A DNA stretch of 64,000 nt from Hippopus hippopus (GCA_946811185.2 OX328099.1:69320714-69384713); one strand, 5' to 3'; shown: positions 23,901 through 34,066, numbered from the stretch's first letter. Notes: generated from the sequence alone by a model not told the origin. Made by a program: numbers and translations.

Positions 23901-26900
23901 AAAAGATTACATCAGTCACCTCTACTGTTTATGTTTTAAGTCTTTACCAAACAACATTTGGACTAGTCCAAATTCAAAGCTATTGCAGACAACAATTCAA
24001 ATGTGGCTCAAATGATGGAAATTAAATTTGATGGAGTAGAAAACTTAGTGGGAAAAGCAGAAAATGCTGGTTGCCAGCATTTTCTGCTTTTCCTACTATG
24101 TTTTCAGAAGCCTTCTTTGTTAGGGTCTTTAAAATATGGGGTTGTTTGGTACAGGGTTAAGCCCATTCAATATTAACACTTTGCCATCTGCAGACATTTT
24201 ATTTGTCTAGCAGAGACCACTTTTGAAAATAGCGAGGCAAATGGAGAAAATCTGTGTAAAAAATGTATTTTCCTTTAACTACAGTCTTCTACAATGTATT
24301 TAGCACTACACCAGACCTTTATTGTATTGTTTATCAATAGTTCAAAGGGTATTTTTAAAGCCGTGTTCTGTAACTTCATATGTGTACATATTGATTTAAG
24401 GCGCTATTGGAAGGTAATAAACAAAAGTTGAAATGAAATCTCAACTCCAGACAGTGAACTTAAAATGTATACAAGCCACGCTCTGGCAAAAGGAATTAAT
24501 GCATCTCCATTATCCATTTTACCAAGCAAGTTATCATATAATTATGGATCTATAAAACCCCTTTTGTCTATAAAAGACTCCTTCATAAGGTAGAATAGTC
24601 CTTTGACATGCAGAAGCAAAAAGCAAGTAACCACTATTTTCTCCTTTCCCAACAAGTTTTTCTACCAAATCAGAGAATTCTATTTCATTACAATCAATTT
24701 TTGAACTTATCATCTGCAGATGTTTGAATTTAGAACTCTAAGATTCATCATTAGGGAAAGGATTAAATAATTACCAATCGTCTAGCTGCTCCATCTGCAC
24801 CATTCTTCAGCAGTTCTTTAACACAGTCAATGTGGTTATTTGCAGCCGCAAGAATAAGCGGTGTTGTACCTTCCTGCAGAAATACAGAAACAAAATACAA
24901 GTCTTTAGTACACATGTATAAAAAAAAAAAAAAACTCAATGACATCACGAATTCCTCTAGGAATGAACTAGAACTATCGCAAAGCAGACAAATACCCCCC
25001 ACCAGCACCTTGTCACTGAAGCAGCAAAATCAGAGAACGGAAATGATTTTCAAATCAAAGTTCACCTGTGACCCTAACCTTTGACCTATGTGACCCAAAA
25101 AACAATAGGGCATCTCCCTGTGTCATGAGCGACACTTGTATAAAGTTTCAGGGTCCTAGGTCAAACAGCTATTAAGTAAGAGCATGGAAATGATTTTCAA
25201 ACCAAGCTCACCTGTGACCTTGACCTTTGATCTGAAACTATTAGAGCACCTTGGGTCATGAGCAACACTTGAAAAAGTTTCAGGGTCCTAGGTCAAACAG
25301 CTCCTTTTCCCACAGTGTTTTCAAAAGCTGTTTTGCTCAGGGTTGTTAAAAAATGAGATTGTGTGGTAAAGGGTTAAATGACACATGTCTAATTAGTGCC
25401 CATAACTTAGATTTTACTAAAGAAACTAGAACTTGTTTTTCGATAAAAAAAAAAGATTTCTCCCCCCTTTTTAGTGTCAGACGGATTAATATGTCACCAA
25501 GGCAATTTCTAACTGAAAAAATGGTCATTTTTCTGTAACGGTTTTTGAGTTATAGAGCGGACATGAAATTGTACGTAAAATGAGTAAGGAAAATAATCAA
25601 AGGGAAATAACTCGGAAAATATACAAGCCAGAGTTATGGTTCTTGTGCATGACACTTCGTCTCATGGTGCTTTACAAATGTGTGAAGTTTTACCAAAATA
25701 TCTTAAAAAGATTTTCGCGTTACAGAGCCGACACGATTTGTGAAGGAAAATAATCAAAGGGAAATAACTCGAAAAATATACAAGCCAGAGTTATGATTCT
25801 TGTGCATGACACTTGGTCTCATGGTGCTTTATAAATGTGTGAAGTTTTATCAAAATATCTTAAAAGGTTTTCGAGTTATAGAGCGGACACGATTTGTGAA
25901 GGAAAATAATCAAAGGGAAATTACTCGGAAAATATACAAGCCACAGTTATGGTTCTTGTGCATGACACTTGGTCTCATGGTGCTTTACAAATGTGTGAAG
26001 TTTTATCAAAATATCTTAAAAGGTTTTTGAGTTATAGAGCGGACACGATTTGTGACGGACAGACAGACAGACAGACGGATGCACAGAGAAAAACAATATT
26101 TCTCCCAACCCTGACGGGGGAGGGGGGGAAAGACATAACAATGCTTGTAGGATTTAAATAGCCCTAAACTTACCTTGTCTTTACAGTCCACATGCACTTT
26201 TCCTGAGTCTAAAACTTTTTTCAACTGCTCAATGTCACCTTGAAGGGCCGCTAGATGTAACTGGTGATCTGACGGGGTCTCTTTCTGTAAATTTAAAGTG
26301 ATAGAATTAACTCATTACCTCCAGCGGACAATTATTTGCTTTACAGCAGACCTCTTGAAAACAATGTGACAAAAGGAAACAAGAGGACCATGATGATCAA
26401 CCACCTTTTAAATAAACATGCCATATATTTAACTTTTTACCACACAGCAAAACTTAAGACTGGTCTAAATAGAAAACTATGCAGACGCCAAATTGAATGA
26501 GCCTAAAATGATGAGATCTGTTCTTGAAAGTTTAAAAAACATTGTGGAAAAAGATGAAATTGCTGGTTACCAGCATTTTTTCCTTTTCCCACAATGTTTT
26601 TAAATGACCCCTTCCTCAGGTCGTTAAAACCTGAGATTGTGTGGTAAAGGGTTAATTGGCATCAGCAGAGACATTAACACTTTACATAACAACGACAATG
26701 TTGACCTGAAAAAATTTCTATGTTTTTCACATGCCATTGTGATGTTAGTGAATAAAAGCAGGGCTCATTCATATCAAATATTAAGTACATGTATTATTTC
26801 TACCAAAATATCAATGAAATCTGTCAAAGACTACTATGTCTTGGGCAAGAAGATTTCTAAACTTTGGCAAAAAAGTTATGGCATAAAAGGTAGTGTTATG

Positions 26901-29900
26901 GAACAACAACAAACAAAAAACAGAATGTCAGTTAATGTCTGTTCAGGCTCAAATTAAAAAGAGGGTCCTGCAGCTTATGTTGCCTCTGCAAAAGGTGTTT
27001 GCTTGTATTTGAGTTGAAAGACAACAAAATTTTATACTGAATCCATTTTGAAAGCATTTGCAGATGACATATTGGATGTGGTTCAAATGATAGAGTACGT
27101 TTTTGAAAGGGTTGAAAACATTGTGGGAAAAGAAGAAAATGCTGGTTACCAGCATTTTCTCATTTTCCTACAATGTTTTCAAAAGCTTTCTTCCTCAAGA
27201 TTATTAAACTCAGGATTGTTACCAGCATTTTCTCCTTTTCCTACAATGTTTTCAAAAGCCTTCTTCCTCAAGATTATTAAACTCAGGATTGTGTGGTAAA
27301 GGATTAAGACCTTTCTCATCCATTCACCTCAGTCCTACTCTTATGGTCATTCCATAATCAAACAATCTTATTTCTCTTACTGACCCTAAAGAATGAATCT
27401 TTTGAAAACATTGTTTAAAAAGGAGAAAAAGCTTTAAAATAGCATTTTCTCCATCACCTTACAAAATTTGTTGACCTTTAACCCTTTACCAGATGACAAA
27501 TTTCTACTCCTGTCCATTTTGAAAGTATTTAAGTGTACTGATAAAATGTTGTTTCAATGTTGAGATTTGTCTTTGAAAGGTTAGAAATCATGGTGGGAAA
27601 AGGAGAAAATGCTGGTTACCAGCATTTTCTCCTTTTTCCACCATGTTTTCAAAGGTTTTCCTCTTCATAGTCATTAAAACTTTTGATCATGTGGTAAAGG
27701 GTTAAAAAACAATTTCCATCATTTGAGTCACATTCAATATGTCATCTGCAAGTGTTTCCGATCGGGAATATCTCCGATTTTTTTGTCTATAAAGAGATCA
27801 TTCTTTACCAAATGACAGAAATTTTGATATGTCCAATTTGAAAACATTTGCAGACAACAAATGTGACTCAAATAATAGAATTTTACTCAAAAAGGTTAGT
27901 AAACATTGTTGATTACCAACATTTTCTCCTTTTCTCACAATATTGTCAAAAAGCTTCTTTCTCAGGGTCATTAAAACTCTGGATAGTTTGGTAAAGGATT
28001 AAAGGCCCATTAGAGTCCAAAATATCAAAGCAGGTGTCAAAATACATTTAAATTTAAATCATACTATTTAAAAGTATAGAAAATATTGTGAAGATGACAG
28101 TCTGTTACTGTGTGATCAGGCCATGCGTTAGTTGCTGGCAGAAAGAAGAATTCTAAAATCAGGCAAAAAGTAAACAAAAGACAAAGCTACCTGGCAGGTT
28201 TTAACCCAGTGTTGAAATTAGTTTCTCTGTCAGCGGCTAACATTGGGACCAACCGTACAATGACAGATTGTCATCTTCACAATATTTTCCCTACTTTTAA
28301 ATGTAATGATATAAATTTAAATGCATTCAAACACCTGGTTTGTTTACTTTTGGCGTTTATTGTTACTTTAACCAGCCACATTCTTTTAATATTGACTGGT
28401 CAGTATTAACCCAGTATTGTAAAGGCTAATTCTATACCTCATGTGATGCAGACAACTAGCAAGTATATGTACATGTACACTGAAAAGGAAAATAATTTTT
28501 CTTCAACTGTACAGAAAACATTGAAGGAAAAGAACATTTCCTTGTTACAAGCTATCACTCCTTTTTCTTCAATGTTTGTAAAAGCTGTCCACTGCACAGT
28601 TGTGAAAAGTTGTATTTGTCCAGCAGAGTTAACATTCACTCCTTACCCTGAGCATTATGGGTGGGAACTGATACTAGACTGCGCTGCCGTTACGCTAATT
28701 CTGTATTTAATTCTTGGATAATACTGGACAGAATTTAAATCTTTGACTTTAAATTACTCTGTTGTAATAATAAAATGATGTAAAGAAATGATTATAATTC
28801 AAAAGGTTAGCATTGCCCCATCACCAGAGTATGGCTGCTTTGATTATTGCCAGGCCAACTGAGCAGGAAGCTTAAAAATGTTCTTTAACTCTTTCACAAA
28901 CAACAAAATGTTGGATCCTTCAAAACTAAAAGCATTTGCAGACAACAAAATAAATGTGGCTAAATTAATGGGCAATATTATGGAAAAAAGGACAAAGTGC
29001 TGGCTATCAGCATTTCCTCCTTTTCCAACAATGTTTTCAAAATCCATCTTCCTCATGGTTGTCAAAATGGGAGACTGCTAAATGATCAACCCTTTACCAC
29101 ACAATCCAGACTTTAAACTCCCCCAAAAAACTTTTGAAAACAGTGGGAAAAGGAGAAAATGCTGGTTACCTACATTTTCTCCTTTTCCGACAATGTCTTC
29201 TATCCTTCCCAAAACAAAGTTCAGATTGTGAGTCACATTTATTTTGTTATCTGCAAATACTTTCAGTTTGGATAAGTCTAAAATTTTGTTGTTTGGTAAA
29301 GAGTTAAGGTAGGAAATAATACCCAGGAAAGATCTTTAATAATTAAGCTGTAAATCAGTAATAGTAAATTTAAAACATAAAGAAATAACCTGAATGTCAA
29401 TTACAACCTATACATTATTGCAAACCTTTACAACAGAGTACGTGACTTTTCCACCAGTTACATACCTTATCTAGAGTGCAAATAATCCCCAATACCCAAA
29501 ACCAAAGGAATAAAACATTTTTTAACAATTCAGTCCAGTCAAATATCTTTATTGGCGTTGAAATAAATCTTTGCTCCCACTAACAAGGTCAAAAATTAAT
29601 TTTTTAACAAACGAACAAACGGTGTGATCTTTTGAAATGGAAGGCAAAAAGAAAATATTTACTCAAATTTTATAAATGAATGAGTAATGCACTGTACAAA
29701 TGGGGTTTAATGCAAGTGCAAAACGACTTAACCCAGGTCTCAGTGCAGTTGACCTGGATTGAATCTTTTTGCTTTTAGTATATTTTCTGCATGTGCAAGG
29801 GCCAGTCTACCTCAGGATTCAGCCAGTTGATATACACAATGGATTTTATGTATCCATAATTACATAATGACTTGCTCAGCAAAATGCATAACAGATATGC

Positions 29901-32090
29901 ATTAAACCCCTTTTAGTCACAGCATTGCTCATTTCTTTTGTACATATCCACAGAAGAATCATTATAGGCTTAACAACAAAAGAGGAGTTTCGAGTTTGGA
30001 CAAAAACTATTTCATTTGATTCCTTACCCATATATCCAAATACTCTAGCAGTCCATTGAAAAGCTACAATTTAATCAATATGTCAGGTTGTTATGTTCAT
30101 CTTACCATCAAGTCATGTGATACTAATAAATCATGACTTTAATTGAATTCATCTACATGGATGAATCAAATTACTACAATAGCATAATTATATAATAAAG
30201 TATATTGTTATTAATTTTGTAAGGAAACAAATTTTGCCGTAAACATATCTGAAAATGTCTGAGTGAGCGAGCGAGCCAGCCAGCCAAAGAATTGTCCTGT
30301 TGTCATCTGTAATCCCTCTTTTCTATAACTGTTTGTTGGAAAAGGTTGAAATGCTGGTTATCAGCATTTTCTTTTTTTTCTCAAAATGTTTTGAAAAAGC
30401 CATTTTTCTCTTGTTCATTAAGACTTTGGATTGACTGGTAAAGGGTTAAATGGAAATTGAAACAGTAGTTAGTGGGAAAAGTTGTATACAGGGAATGTGT
30501 CAAATAAACAATAATGTAGGGAGACAATTTTGAACTTAACCCTTAGCTTGCATTACAAAATCTGAATATATTTAGCTAAAAGCTTAATGAAAGATCAGTA
30601 TGCACATAGCATAGGGGTAGTCTAATCTTGAAATATGTTGTATTTGATGTTACGTAGACTCATGATAGTTGCCTGGCTAGCTTGGTAGAGCAGCGGTACA
30701 AGGGGGTCATGTGTCCGAACCCAACTTCGTATACACTTTTCTTCTTTGATGTACTTTATTGACAACGATGCCAATAGGTGACCGCAGGTAGGCAGCACCT
30801 GTGGTTCATGGGGAACGGGGAGGGGGTATGTGTGTTGATAACTCCCAAAAATCAGGAGGAGGAGGAGTGTTGTAGTTGACATTAGGTGGACTCATGACCA
30901 GTTCCCTGTCTAGATCAGTTGGTAGAGCTGCAATACAAGTGCTCCTGGGATGGTGGGTTAGAGGCCCATGTCTGGCACACTTTTCTCCCATGATTTATTT
31001 CATATACACTGTTACAAATTCTAATGATTATTCAAGTCATACTAAGAAGGATAAATGACAAAAACTTTAACATCTCTCTTGTGGTGGTCAAAGATTAAGT
31101 TCTGTAGGATATGGATTAAAAATCATTAATGTATCATATTAACTAACAACTATGAATTATAAAACATTATTGTTGATTCTCATTATTTCATGAATTCTCA
31201 TATCTTCGTGAATCTATGTTTGCTATCAATATTTTTTGCTCAATTTTTTTTTGTGGCTCCTGTGAAACCTTTTACAGACTTAAACATTCCAGAGAAGCTC
31301 TCTATGCCGAAGAAATGGGTTCAAAACAGAAAAACATTAAAGTCACATTTTATCGAAAACCATCTTTTCTCCCCATAATTCATCAGTTTTTGGAAACCAC
31401 AACATTTATTTACGCTTAATGCCCATGATTTCGAAGTACGACTAAGAAAATGCATCTGTGGTAAGTGAAGAGGCTGTGACCTTTAGAAACACCCCCCTAT
31501 ATGATGTCATTTGACTACATTTGGAATGACTCGGTGTTTATCGAGAATGATTTACAAAGTTCTGGGAAATCGTCAGGTCAATTTCTGGCAGTGATCAAAT
31601 GTTTTTTTAGGATGATTTTCGCCACAAAAAATAAGTGAAGTGTACTTTCCCTTGTACAAAGATGAATTCTGACACTATCCCTGTCTATTAATAGCCTAAA
31701 TTAAATCTATGCCTTGTTTGTCTCTTAAATGGCATGAAAATACCAGTAACGTTCACGAAAATATGAGAAAAGGGGATCTAACTGCGACGGATCTCTCTGG
31801 AAAAATAAAAGAACCAACAAATAATTTGAAGAAAATATACGGGTATGTGAAAGGAGGGTGTTATAACCCATTTGGAATTGAAATTGGGGACGTTTTAAAC
31901 CAAGAGTAGGAAGTTTCGATTGAGGGACGTTTTGAACATGGGACGTTTTAATCGGATACAGTGCCATAGAACGATATCGTCAGGTTATTTTCAGTTTCTC
32001 TAGAAATTAAAATGTTTCAATATCCTCCCCGAGTAAAAGTTCACCCGCTTGAAATTTATGAAAATTTCTTTCTCTTACCTTCATAGACAT
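17862..32090 (-). CDS. ANKRD29: Ankyrin repeat domain protein, ANKRD29 orthologue (9 coding exons)
   Basis: The joined minus-strand exons 32079..32090, 26174..26284, 24775..24873, 23589..23687, 22208..22405, 21603..21701, 20609..20704, 19428..19526 and 17862..17981 give 310 residues plus TGA. All junctions are GT/AG and phase 0. The protein starts MSMKKETP, which resembles vertebrate ANKRD29 at the same place, and human ANKRD29 is of similar size (~300 residues). About eight to nine ankyrin repeats fill residues 5-300, with typical TPLxxAA, G(H/F)xxxVxxLL and GAxx motifs. The start has an in-frame TAA upstream at 32112..32114. There is no signal peptide or membrane segment, so it is probably an intracellular protein-binding scaffold. 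The biochemical role of ANKRD29 is poorly known and cannot be read from the sequence. Introns are filled with family A MITEs. Confidence 0.93.
18057..18285. repeat. Family A MITE, A-end left
   Basis: TTAA-CCCTTTACCAAACAATCC at left and GTTTGATAAACAG-TTAA at right. The hairpin is near perfect with centre GGTAACC. Lies in ANKRD29 intron 8. Confidence 0.82.
18358..18585. repeat. Family A MITE, B-end left
   Basis: TTAA-CTCTTTACCAAACAACAA at left and TGTGAGTAAAGAA-TTAA at right. In ANKRD29 intron 8. Confidence 0.82.
18610..18821. repeat. Family A MITE, B-end left
   Basis: TTAA-CACTTTACCAAACGACAA at left and TGTGTGGTAAAGAG-TTAA at right. The central hairpin has lost most of one arm. Confidence 0.8.
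19428..19526 (-). CDS. ANKRD29: ANKRD29 coding exon 8 (one ankyrin repeat)
   Basis: Exactly 99 nt and 33 residues, NGETALHVAALFGQMKTVRL onward, between TTCCAG and GTATAT. Phase 0 on both sides. Confidence 0.94.
19943..20124. repeat. Family A MITE, right end eroded
   Basis: TTAA-CTCTTTATCACACAGTCC at left and a full hairpin with centre GGTAACC. The right arm decays after about 20080. Confidence 0.65.
20287..20495. repeat. Family A MITE, degraded
   Basis: TACCCTTTACCTATCAATCC at left and a shortened core. The right end resembles GGCAAAGAGGTAA. Confidence 0.55.
20609..20704 (-). CDS. ANKRD29: ANKRD29 coding exon 7 (one ankyrin repeat)
   Basis: 96 nt and 32 residues, DGDTPLFKACHKGHLEVAEE onward, between ATTACAG and GTGATT. 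Phase 0. Confidence 0.94.
21455..21577. repeat. Family C MITE, partial
   Basis: Keeps GGTTTAGCCAATCAGAAGA and the right end AGGATGGTTGTTGAATAC; the left end is lost. Confidence 0.5.
21603..21701 (-). CDS. ANKRD29: ANKRD29 coding exon 6 (one ankyrin repeat)
   Basis: 99 nt, DSATPLWIAAQMGHISIVRE onward, between CATCCAG and GTATGA. Phase 0. The PLWIAAQMGH stretch is close to the matching repeat of vertebrate ANKRD29. Confidence 0.94.
21829..21992. repeat. Family C MITE
   Basis: ACAAACCATTCTAGAGTC at left and the TCTGAATGGCAAATGGTTCA core; the right end is weak. In ANKRD29 intron 5. Confidence 0.5.
22208..22405 (-). CDS. ANKRD29: ANKRD29 coding exon 5 (two ankyrin repeats)
   Basis: 198 nt, exactly two 33-residue repeats (DGGTPLFVAAQCNHLEVVKE... 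and DGATPLFIAAQNGHHQLLQF...), between TTGTAG and GTAATT. Phase 0. It is the only coding exon of the gene that holds two repeats. Confidence 0.95.
22487..22747. repeat. Family B palindromic MITE, full length
   Basis: TGAGCCATGCTATGTGATAA at left and ACAGCATGGCTCA at right form the terminal repeats. An inner hairpin CCCAGGTCAGCCTGCGCA / TGCGCAGGCTGACCTGGG follows the left end. It interrupts a family A end (TTAATCCTTTACCAAACAAT at 22460). Confidence 0.8.
22809..22925 (+). repeat. ACAAGAGC...-type interspersed repeat, 5' part
   Basis: ACAAGAGCTCAGCATGCAGG through AGGGGCATAAATGTG matches the first third of the copy at 43940. Confidence 0.5.
23135..23440 (-). repeat. tRNA-derived SINE
   Basis: On the minus strand the box-B remnant near 23375 is followed by the GTGGGAGAGCAGCCAGTGAC body and ends in AATCAATCAATCAATC. 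This uninterrupted copy provides the model for the split one at 5102/6404. Confidence 0.75.
23589..23687 (-). CDS. ANKRD29: ANKRD29 coding exon 4 (one ankyrin repeat)
   Basis: 99 nt, TGTCPLFFAAQGGFLDIVRL onward, between TTTGCAG and GTAAGT. Phase 0. Confidence 0.94.
23936..24160. repeat. Family A MITE, B-end left
   Basis: TTAA-GTCTTTACCAAACAACAT at left and TTGTTTGGTACAGGG-TTAA at right. The hairpin uses GGTTGCC at the centre. Confidence 0.78.
24473..24617. repeat. Family B MITE, half
   Basis: AGCCACGCTCTGGCAAAAGG through ACCAAGCAAGTTATCATATA matches the distal half of the family in inverse orientation. Confidence 0.6.
24640..24766. repeat. Family A MITE half abutting a splice donor
   Basis: CTCCTTTCCCAACAAGTTTT through GGGAAAGGA-TTAA. 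The TTAA at 24763..24766 occupies intron positions +9 to +12 behind ANKRD29 exon 3. Confidence 0.65.
24775..24873 (-). CDS. ANKRD29: ANKRD29 coding exon 3 (one ankyrin repeat)
   Basis: 99 nt, EGTTPLILAAANNHIDCVKE onward, between TTCTGCAG and GTAATT. Phase 0. The HIDCVKEL run is close to the vertebrate orthologue. Confidence 0.95.
25030..25304 (+). repeat. Two-unit ~140-bp tandem repeat
   Basis: CACCTGTGACC, CCTTTGA and GGTCCTAGGTCAAACAGCT each occur twice at about 140-bp spacing. It resembles units inside pearl-like elements. Confidence 0.6.
25300..25377. repeat. Family A MITE, A-end half
   Basis: CTCCTTTTCCCACAGTGTTT through TTGTGTGGTAAAGGG-TTAA. The other half is absent. Confidence 0.7.
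25540..26125 (+). repeat. ~157-bp tandem array with 3' GACA tract
   Basis: GGAAAATAATCAAAGGGAAA recurs near 25587, 25745 and 25902, with TTGTGCATGACACTTGGTCT between. The last unit runs into (GACA)n and CCCTGACGGGGGAGGG. The layout suggests another pearl-like element whose borders I could not fix. Confidence 0.7.
26174..26284 (-). CDS. ANKRD29: ANKRD29 coding exon 2
   Basis: 111 nt, 37 residues, KETPSDHQLHLAALQGDIEQ onward, between TTTACAG and GTAAGT. Phase 0. Holds the N-terminal cap and the first ankyrin repeat. Confidence 0.93.
26429..26655. repeat. Family A MITE, B-end left
   Basis: TTAA-CTTTTTACCACACAGCAA at left and TTGTGTGGTAAAGGG-TTAA at right. Centre GGTTACC. Confidence 0.82.
27020..27306. 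repeat. Family A MITE with internal duplication
   Basis: The right part is repeated: CAGCATTTTCTCCTTTTCCT, CTTCTTCCTCAAGATTATTA and AACTCAGGATTGT occur twice before TGTGTGGTAAAGGATTAA. Confidence 0.7.
27478..27705. repeat. Family A MITE, B-end left
   Basis: TTAA-CCCTTTACCAGATGACAA at left and ATGTGGTAAAGGG-TTAA at right. The hairpin is near perfect with centre GGTTACC. Confidence 0.84.
27803..28002. repeat. Family A MITE, B-end left, diverged
   Basis: TTCTTTACCAAATGACAG at left and GTTTGGTAAAGGATTAA at right. The left hairpin arm is deleted. Confidence 0.65.
28070..28310. repeat. Foldback element related to 435..560
   Basis: AAAATATTGTGAAGATGACA at left is mirrored by TGTCATCTTCACAATATTTT at right. 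A diverged half, AAAATTATTGTAAAGATGAC, lies near 467. Confidence 0.6.
28885..29078. repeat. Family A MITE, B-end left
   Basis: TTAA-CTCTTTCACAAACAACAA at left with a mutated hairpin. The right end is degraded and meets the next copy. Confidence 0.65.
29086..29307. repeat. Family A MITE, A-end left
   Basis: CAACCCTTTACCACACAATC at left and GTTTGGTAAAGAG-TTAA at right, directly after the preceding copy. The centre is GGTTACC, contrary to its orientation. Confidence 0.78.
29681..29931. repeat. Family B palindromic MITE
   Basis: TGAGTAATGCACTGTACAAA at left and CACAGCATTGCTCA at right. The inner hairpin is shortened. Confidence 0.7.
30660..30980 (+). repeat. Two diverged tRNA-headed repeat units
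   Basis: TGGCTAGCTTGGTAGAGC (30675) and TCTAGATCAGTTGGTAGAGC (30910) are box-A-like and are followed by GGGGGTCATG.GTCCGAACCC or GGTGGGTTAGAGGCCC in place of box B. Units are ~230 bp apart with matching flanks (GACTCATGA...). Neither folds as a tRNA. Confidence 0.5.
31070..32050. other. Intergenic or upstream ANKRD29 DNA, no supported gene
   Basis: I find no recognised repeat or domain here. It lies inside ANKRD29 intron 1, between coding exons 1 and 2. The 66- to 80-residue frames here lack recognisable motifs. Confidence 0.5.
32079..32090 (-). CDS. ANKRD29: ANKRD29 coding exon 1 (start, MSMK)
   Basis: ATG TCT ATG AAG then GTAAGAG. The tiny coding part is supported by the next exon beginning KETP and by the upstream in-frame TAA at 32112..32114. 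The transcript probably continues upstream as 5' UTR, perhaps to an acceptor-like TTCCAG near 32258. Confidence 0.8.
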
Positions 32091-32341
32091 TCTGTCTTGC
32101 ACAGGAGTTGATTAATTTCAATCTAAAGAGTTTCTTTAAACCCACTAAATTTTGACAGATGTGGCCGATTCCACAGGAAGTGCTTGCATCATTCGTCCTC
32201 AGCCTGGGCTTGAAAAGTATCCGCACAATCGATTGTCCATGATATTGCGATTGGATCCTGGAACGAACAAGAAAGAACACAAAGGAATACAACATATACC
32301 AGCAAAATTTCATTACCGAAATTAAACTGTTTTCAACTGAA

Positions 32342-32539
32342 TTAATCCTTTCCACCCAATCCCGAGTTTTAACGAAATTGAGAAGTCAGACATTTGAAAA
32401 CATTGTGGGAAAAGGAGAAAATGTTAGTTACCAGTATTTTCTCCTTTTCCCACAATGTCTTTTACCCTATCAAAGACAATATCCTCAATGAGTTTGGAAA
32501 TGGTCTAGTCTCCATTTTCATGGTCTTGAAAAGAGTTAA
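32342..32539. repeat. Family A MITE, A-end left
   Basis: TTAA-TCCTTTCCACCCAATCCC at left and GAAAAGAG-TTAA at right. It lies ~250 bp upstream of the ANKRD29 start codon, within any promoter or 5' UTR. The right arm is shortened. Confidence 0.72.
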
Positions 32540-32589
32540 GGCGGACAAAGCAGAAATTAAAATATACATGTGTTGATACTGAAATTGTG

Positions 32590-32660
32590 GCCAGCGTAGA
32601 TCAAACTCAGACTGCACGAAACAGCAGTCTGACCTTTGATCTAGATCTACTATGTCAGCT
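32590..32660. repeat. Family D hairpin, diverged
   Basis: CAGACTGCACGAAACAGCAG with flanking TAGATCAAACTC and GATCTAGATCTA. Confidence 0.45.
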
Positions 32661-32665
32661 GGGCT

Positions 32666-32857
32666 GTGACTGAAAGCATTTGCAGACGACAATTTCAATG
32701 TGGTTCAAATGGTGCAATTTTTCTCGGAAAGGGTAGCAAAAACATTGTGGAAAAAGAAGAAACTGCTGATTACCAGTTTTTTCCTTTTCCCACAGTGTTT
32801 TCCAAAGGTTTCTTTCCCAGGATCAGTAAAAGTTGGCATTATGCGGTAAAGGGTTAA
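32666..32857. repeat. Family A MITE, B-end left, truncated
   Basis: Starts within the B arm at GAAAGCATTTGCAGACGACA and ends ATGCGGTAAAGGG-TTAA. Confidence 0.7.
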
Positions 32858-32884
32858 AACTTATCTGAAAGAAAGGGCTGCTAC

Positions 32885-33262
32885 TGAATTCTTTACCAGA
32901 CGACAAAATTTTGGACTTGTCCAAATCCAAAGCATTTGCAGACGACAAATCAAAAGAGGCTCAAATGGTGGAAATTCGGTTTGACAAGGTAGGAAACGTT
33001 GTGGGGAATGCAGAAATTGCTGGTATTCAGCAATTTTTTCCTTTTCCCACAATGTTTTTTTCAAAAGCCTTTCAAATCTGATATATTTGCAGATGGCAAA
33101 TTAAATGTAGTCCAAATGGTGGAAATTGGGTTTTACATGGTAGAAATCATTATGGGAAAAGGAGAAAATGCTGGTATCCCCTATTTTCTCCTTTTCCCAC
33201 GATTTTCAAAAGCCTTCTTCCTCAAGGTCATTACAAGTCAAAATTCTTAGGGAAAGGGTTAA
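32885..33262. repeat. Two overlapping family A MITE copies
   Basis: The first starts TTCTTTACCAGACGACAAAA and keeps its hairpin to about 33070. A second B arm (GCAGATGGCAAATTAAATGT) follows with its own hairpin and ends GGGAAAGGGTTAA. Confidence 0.65.
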
Positions 33263-33453
33263 ACATATCACAAATGAAATTGTCGAAGTGCAGTATTTTG
33301 AAACGGCTAAACTATTGCAAATATCTGAATATCTAACAACTGTTCGGAGGCAGGCAGATACATGTAGGTCTTTGACCTCCCACCTTTCTGAGCAAATAAT
33401 TTGCATGGCATTTCTGGTTAAAACCCTTTCCTCCTTTTTTCAGATTGTTTTCA

Positions 33454-33683
33454 TTAACTCTTTACCAAACGACAAAATTTTAGACTGGTCCAATTTCAAA
33501 GCATTTGCAGACGATAAAATAAAAGTGACTGGAAATTTGAAATCTGTTTTGGGAAGGGGAAAAAAACATTGTGGGAAAAGGAGAAAATGCTGGTTACCAG
33601 CATTTTCTCCTTTTCCCACAATGTTTTCAGAAGGCTTTTTTCTCATGGTCGTTAAAAGTCAGGATTGTGTGGTAAAGGGTTAA
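33454..33683. repeat. Family A MITE, B-end left, model copy
   Basis: TTAA-CTCTTTACCAAACGACAA at left, TTGTGTGGTAAAGGG-TTAA at right, 230 bp. The hairpin from ACATTGTGGG to CCCACAATGT is perfect apart from the GGTTACC centre base. Confidence 0.88.
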
Positions 33684-33811
33684 ACCTCCTGCCCGGCAGT
33701 TGGGAAACATGAGATCAATTTAGTAAAGGTTTAACTCATTTTTCCTGAAGCATTTGCTGAGGATGACTTTGAAAACAACCCTCCACAAATACTGGATGCT
33801 GAACATAAATT

Positions 33812-34066
33812 TGAGCTCTGGCAAAAGGGTGCTTAATGCATCTCTATGATACATTATACCAAGCAAGTCATTACATAATTAGGGATCTATAAAATCCACT
33901 TAGTCTAATGATTGACTGAATCTGAAGGAAGAGTGGTCCTTGGACTTGCAGAAAATTTACAAAAAATAAGTTTTGACCCATGTCTACCTGCGCGAACTGG
34001 GCAGATTGGTAAGGAAAATATTTTGTTACAGATGCAGTAAGACCCCTTTTCACAGAGTATGCCTCA
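33812..34066. repeat. Family B palindromic MITE
   Basis: TGAGCTCTGGCAAAAGGGTG at left and CACAGAGTATGCCTCA at right. The distal half comes first, so it is inverted relative to 22487. Confidence 0.7.

Noticed and set aside
30622..30991. Overlapping 60- to 86-residue frames on both strands
   Set aside because: They lie on two diverged tRNA-headed repeat units and show no protein motif.
32056..32355. 99-residue minus-strand frame overlapping the ANKRD29 start
   Set aside because: It is in another frame from MSMK, has no recognisable domain, and runs past the GTAAGAG donor.
33168..33683. 171-residue plus-strand open frame
   Set aside because: It crosses two MITE hairpins and translates their arms (recurring [14 protein letters not shown] and [18 protein letters not shown] peptides seen in many copies).
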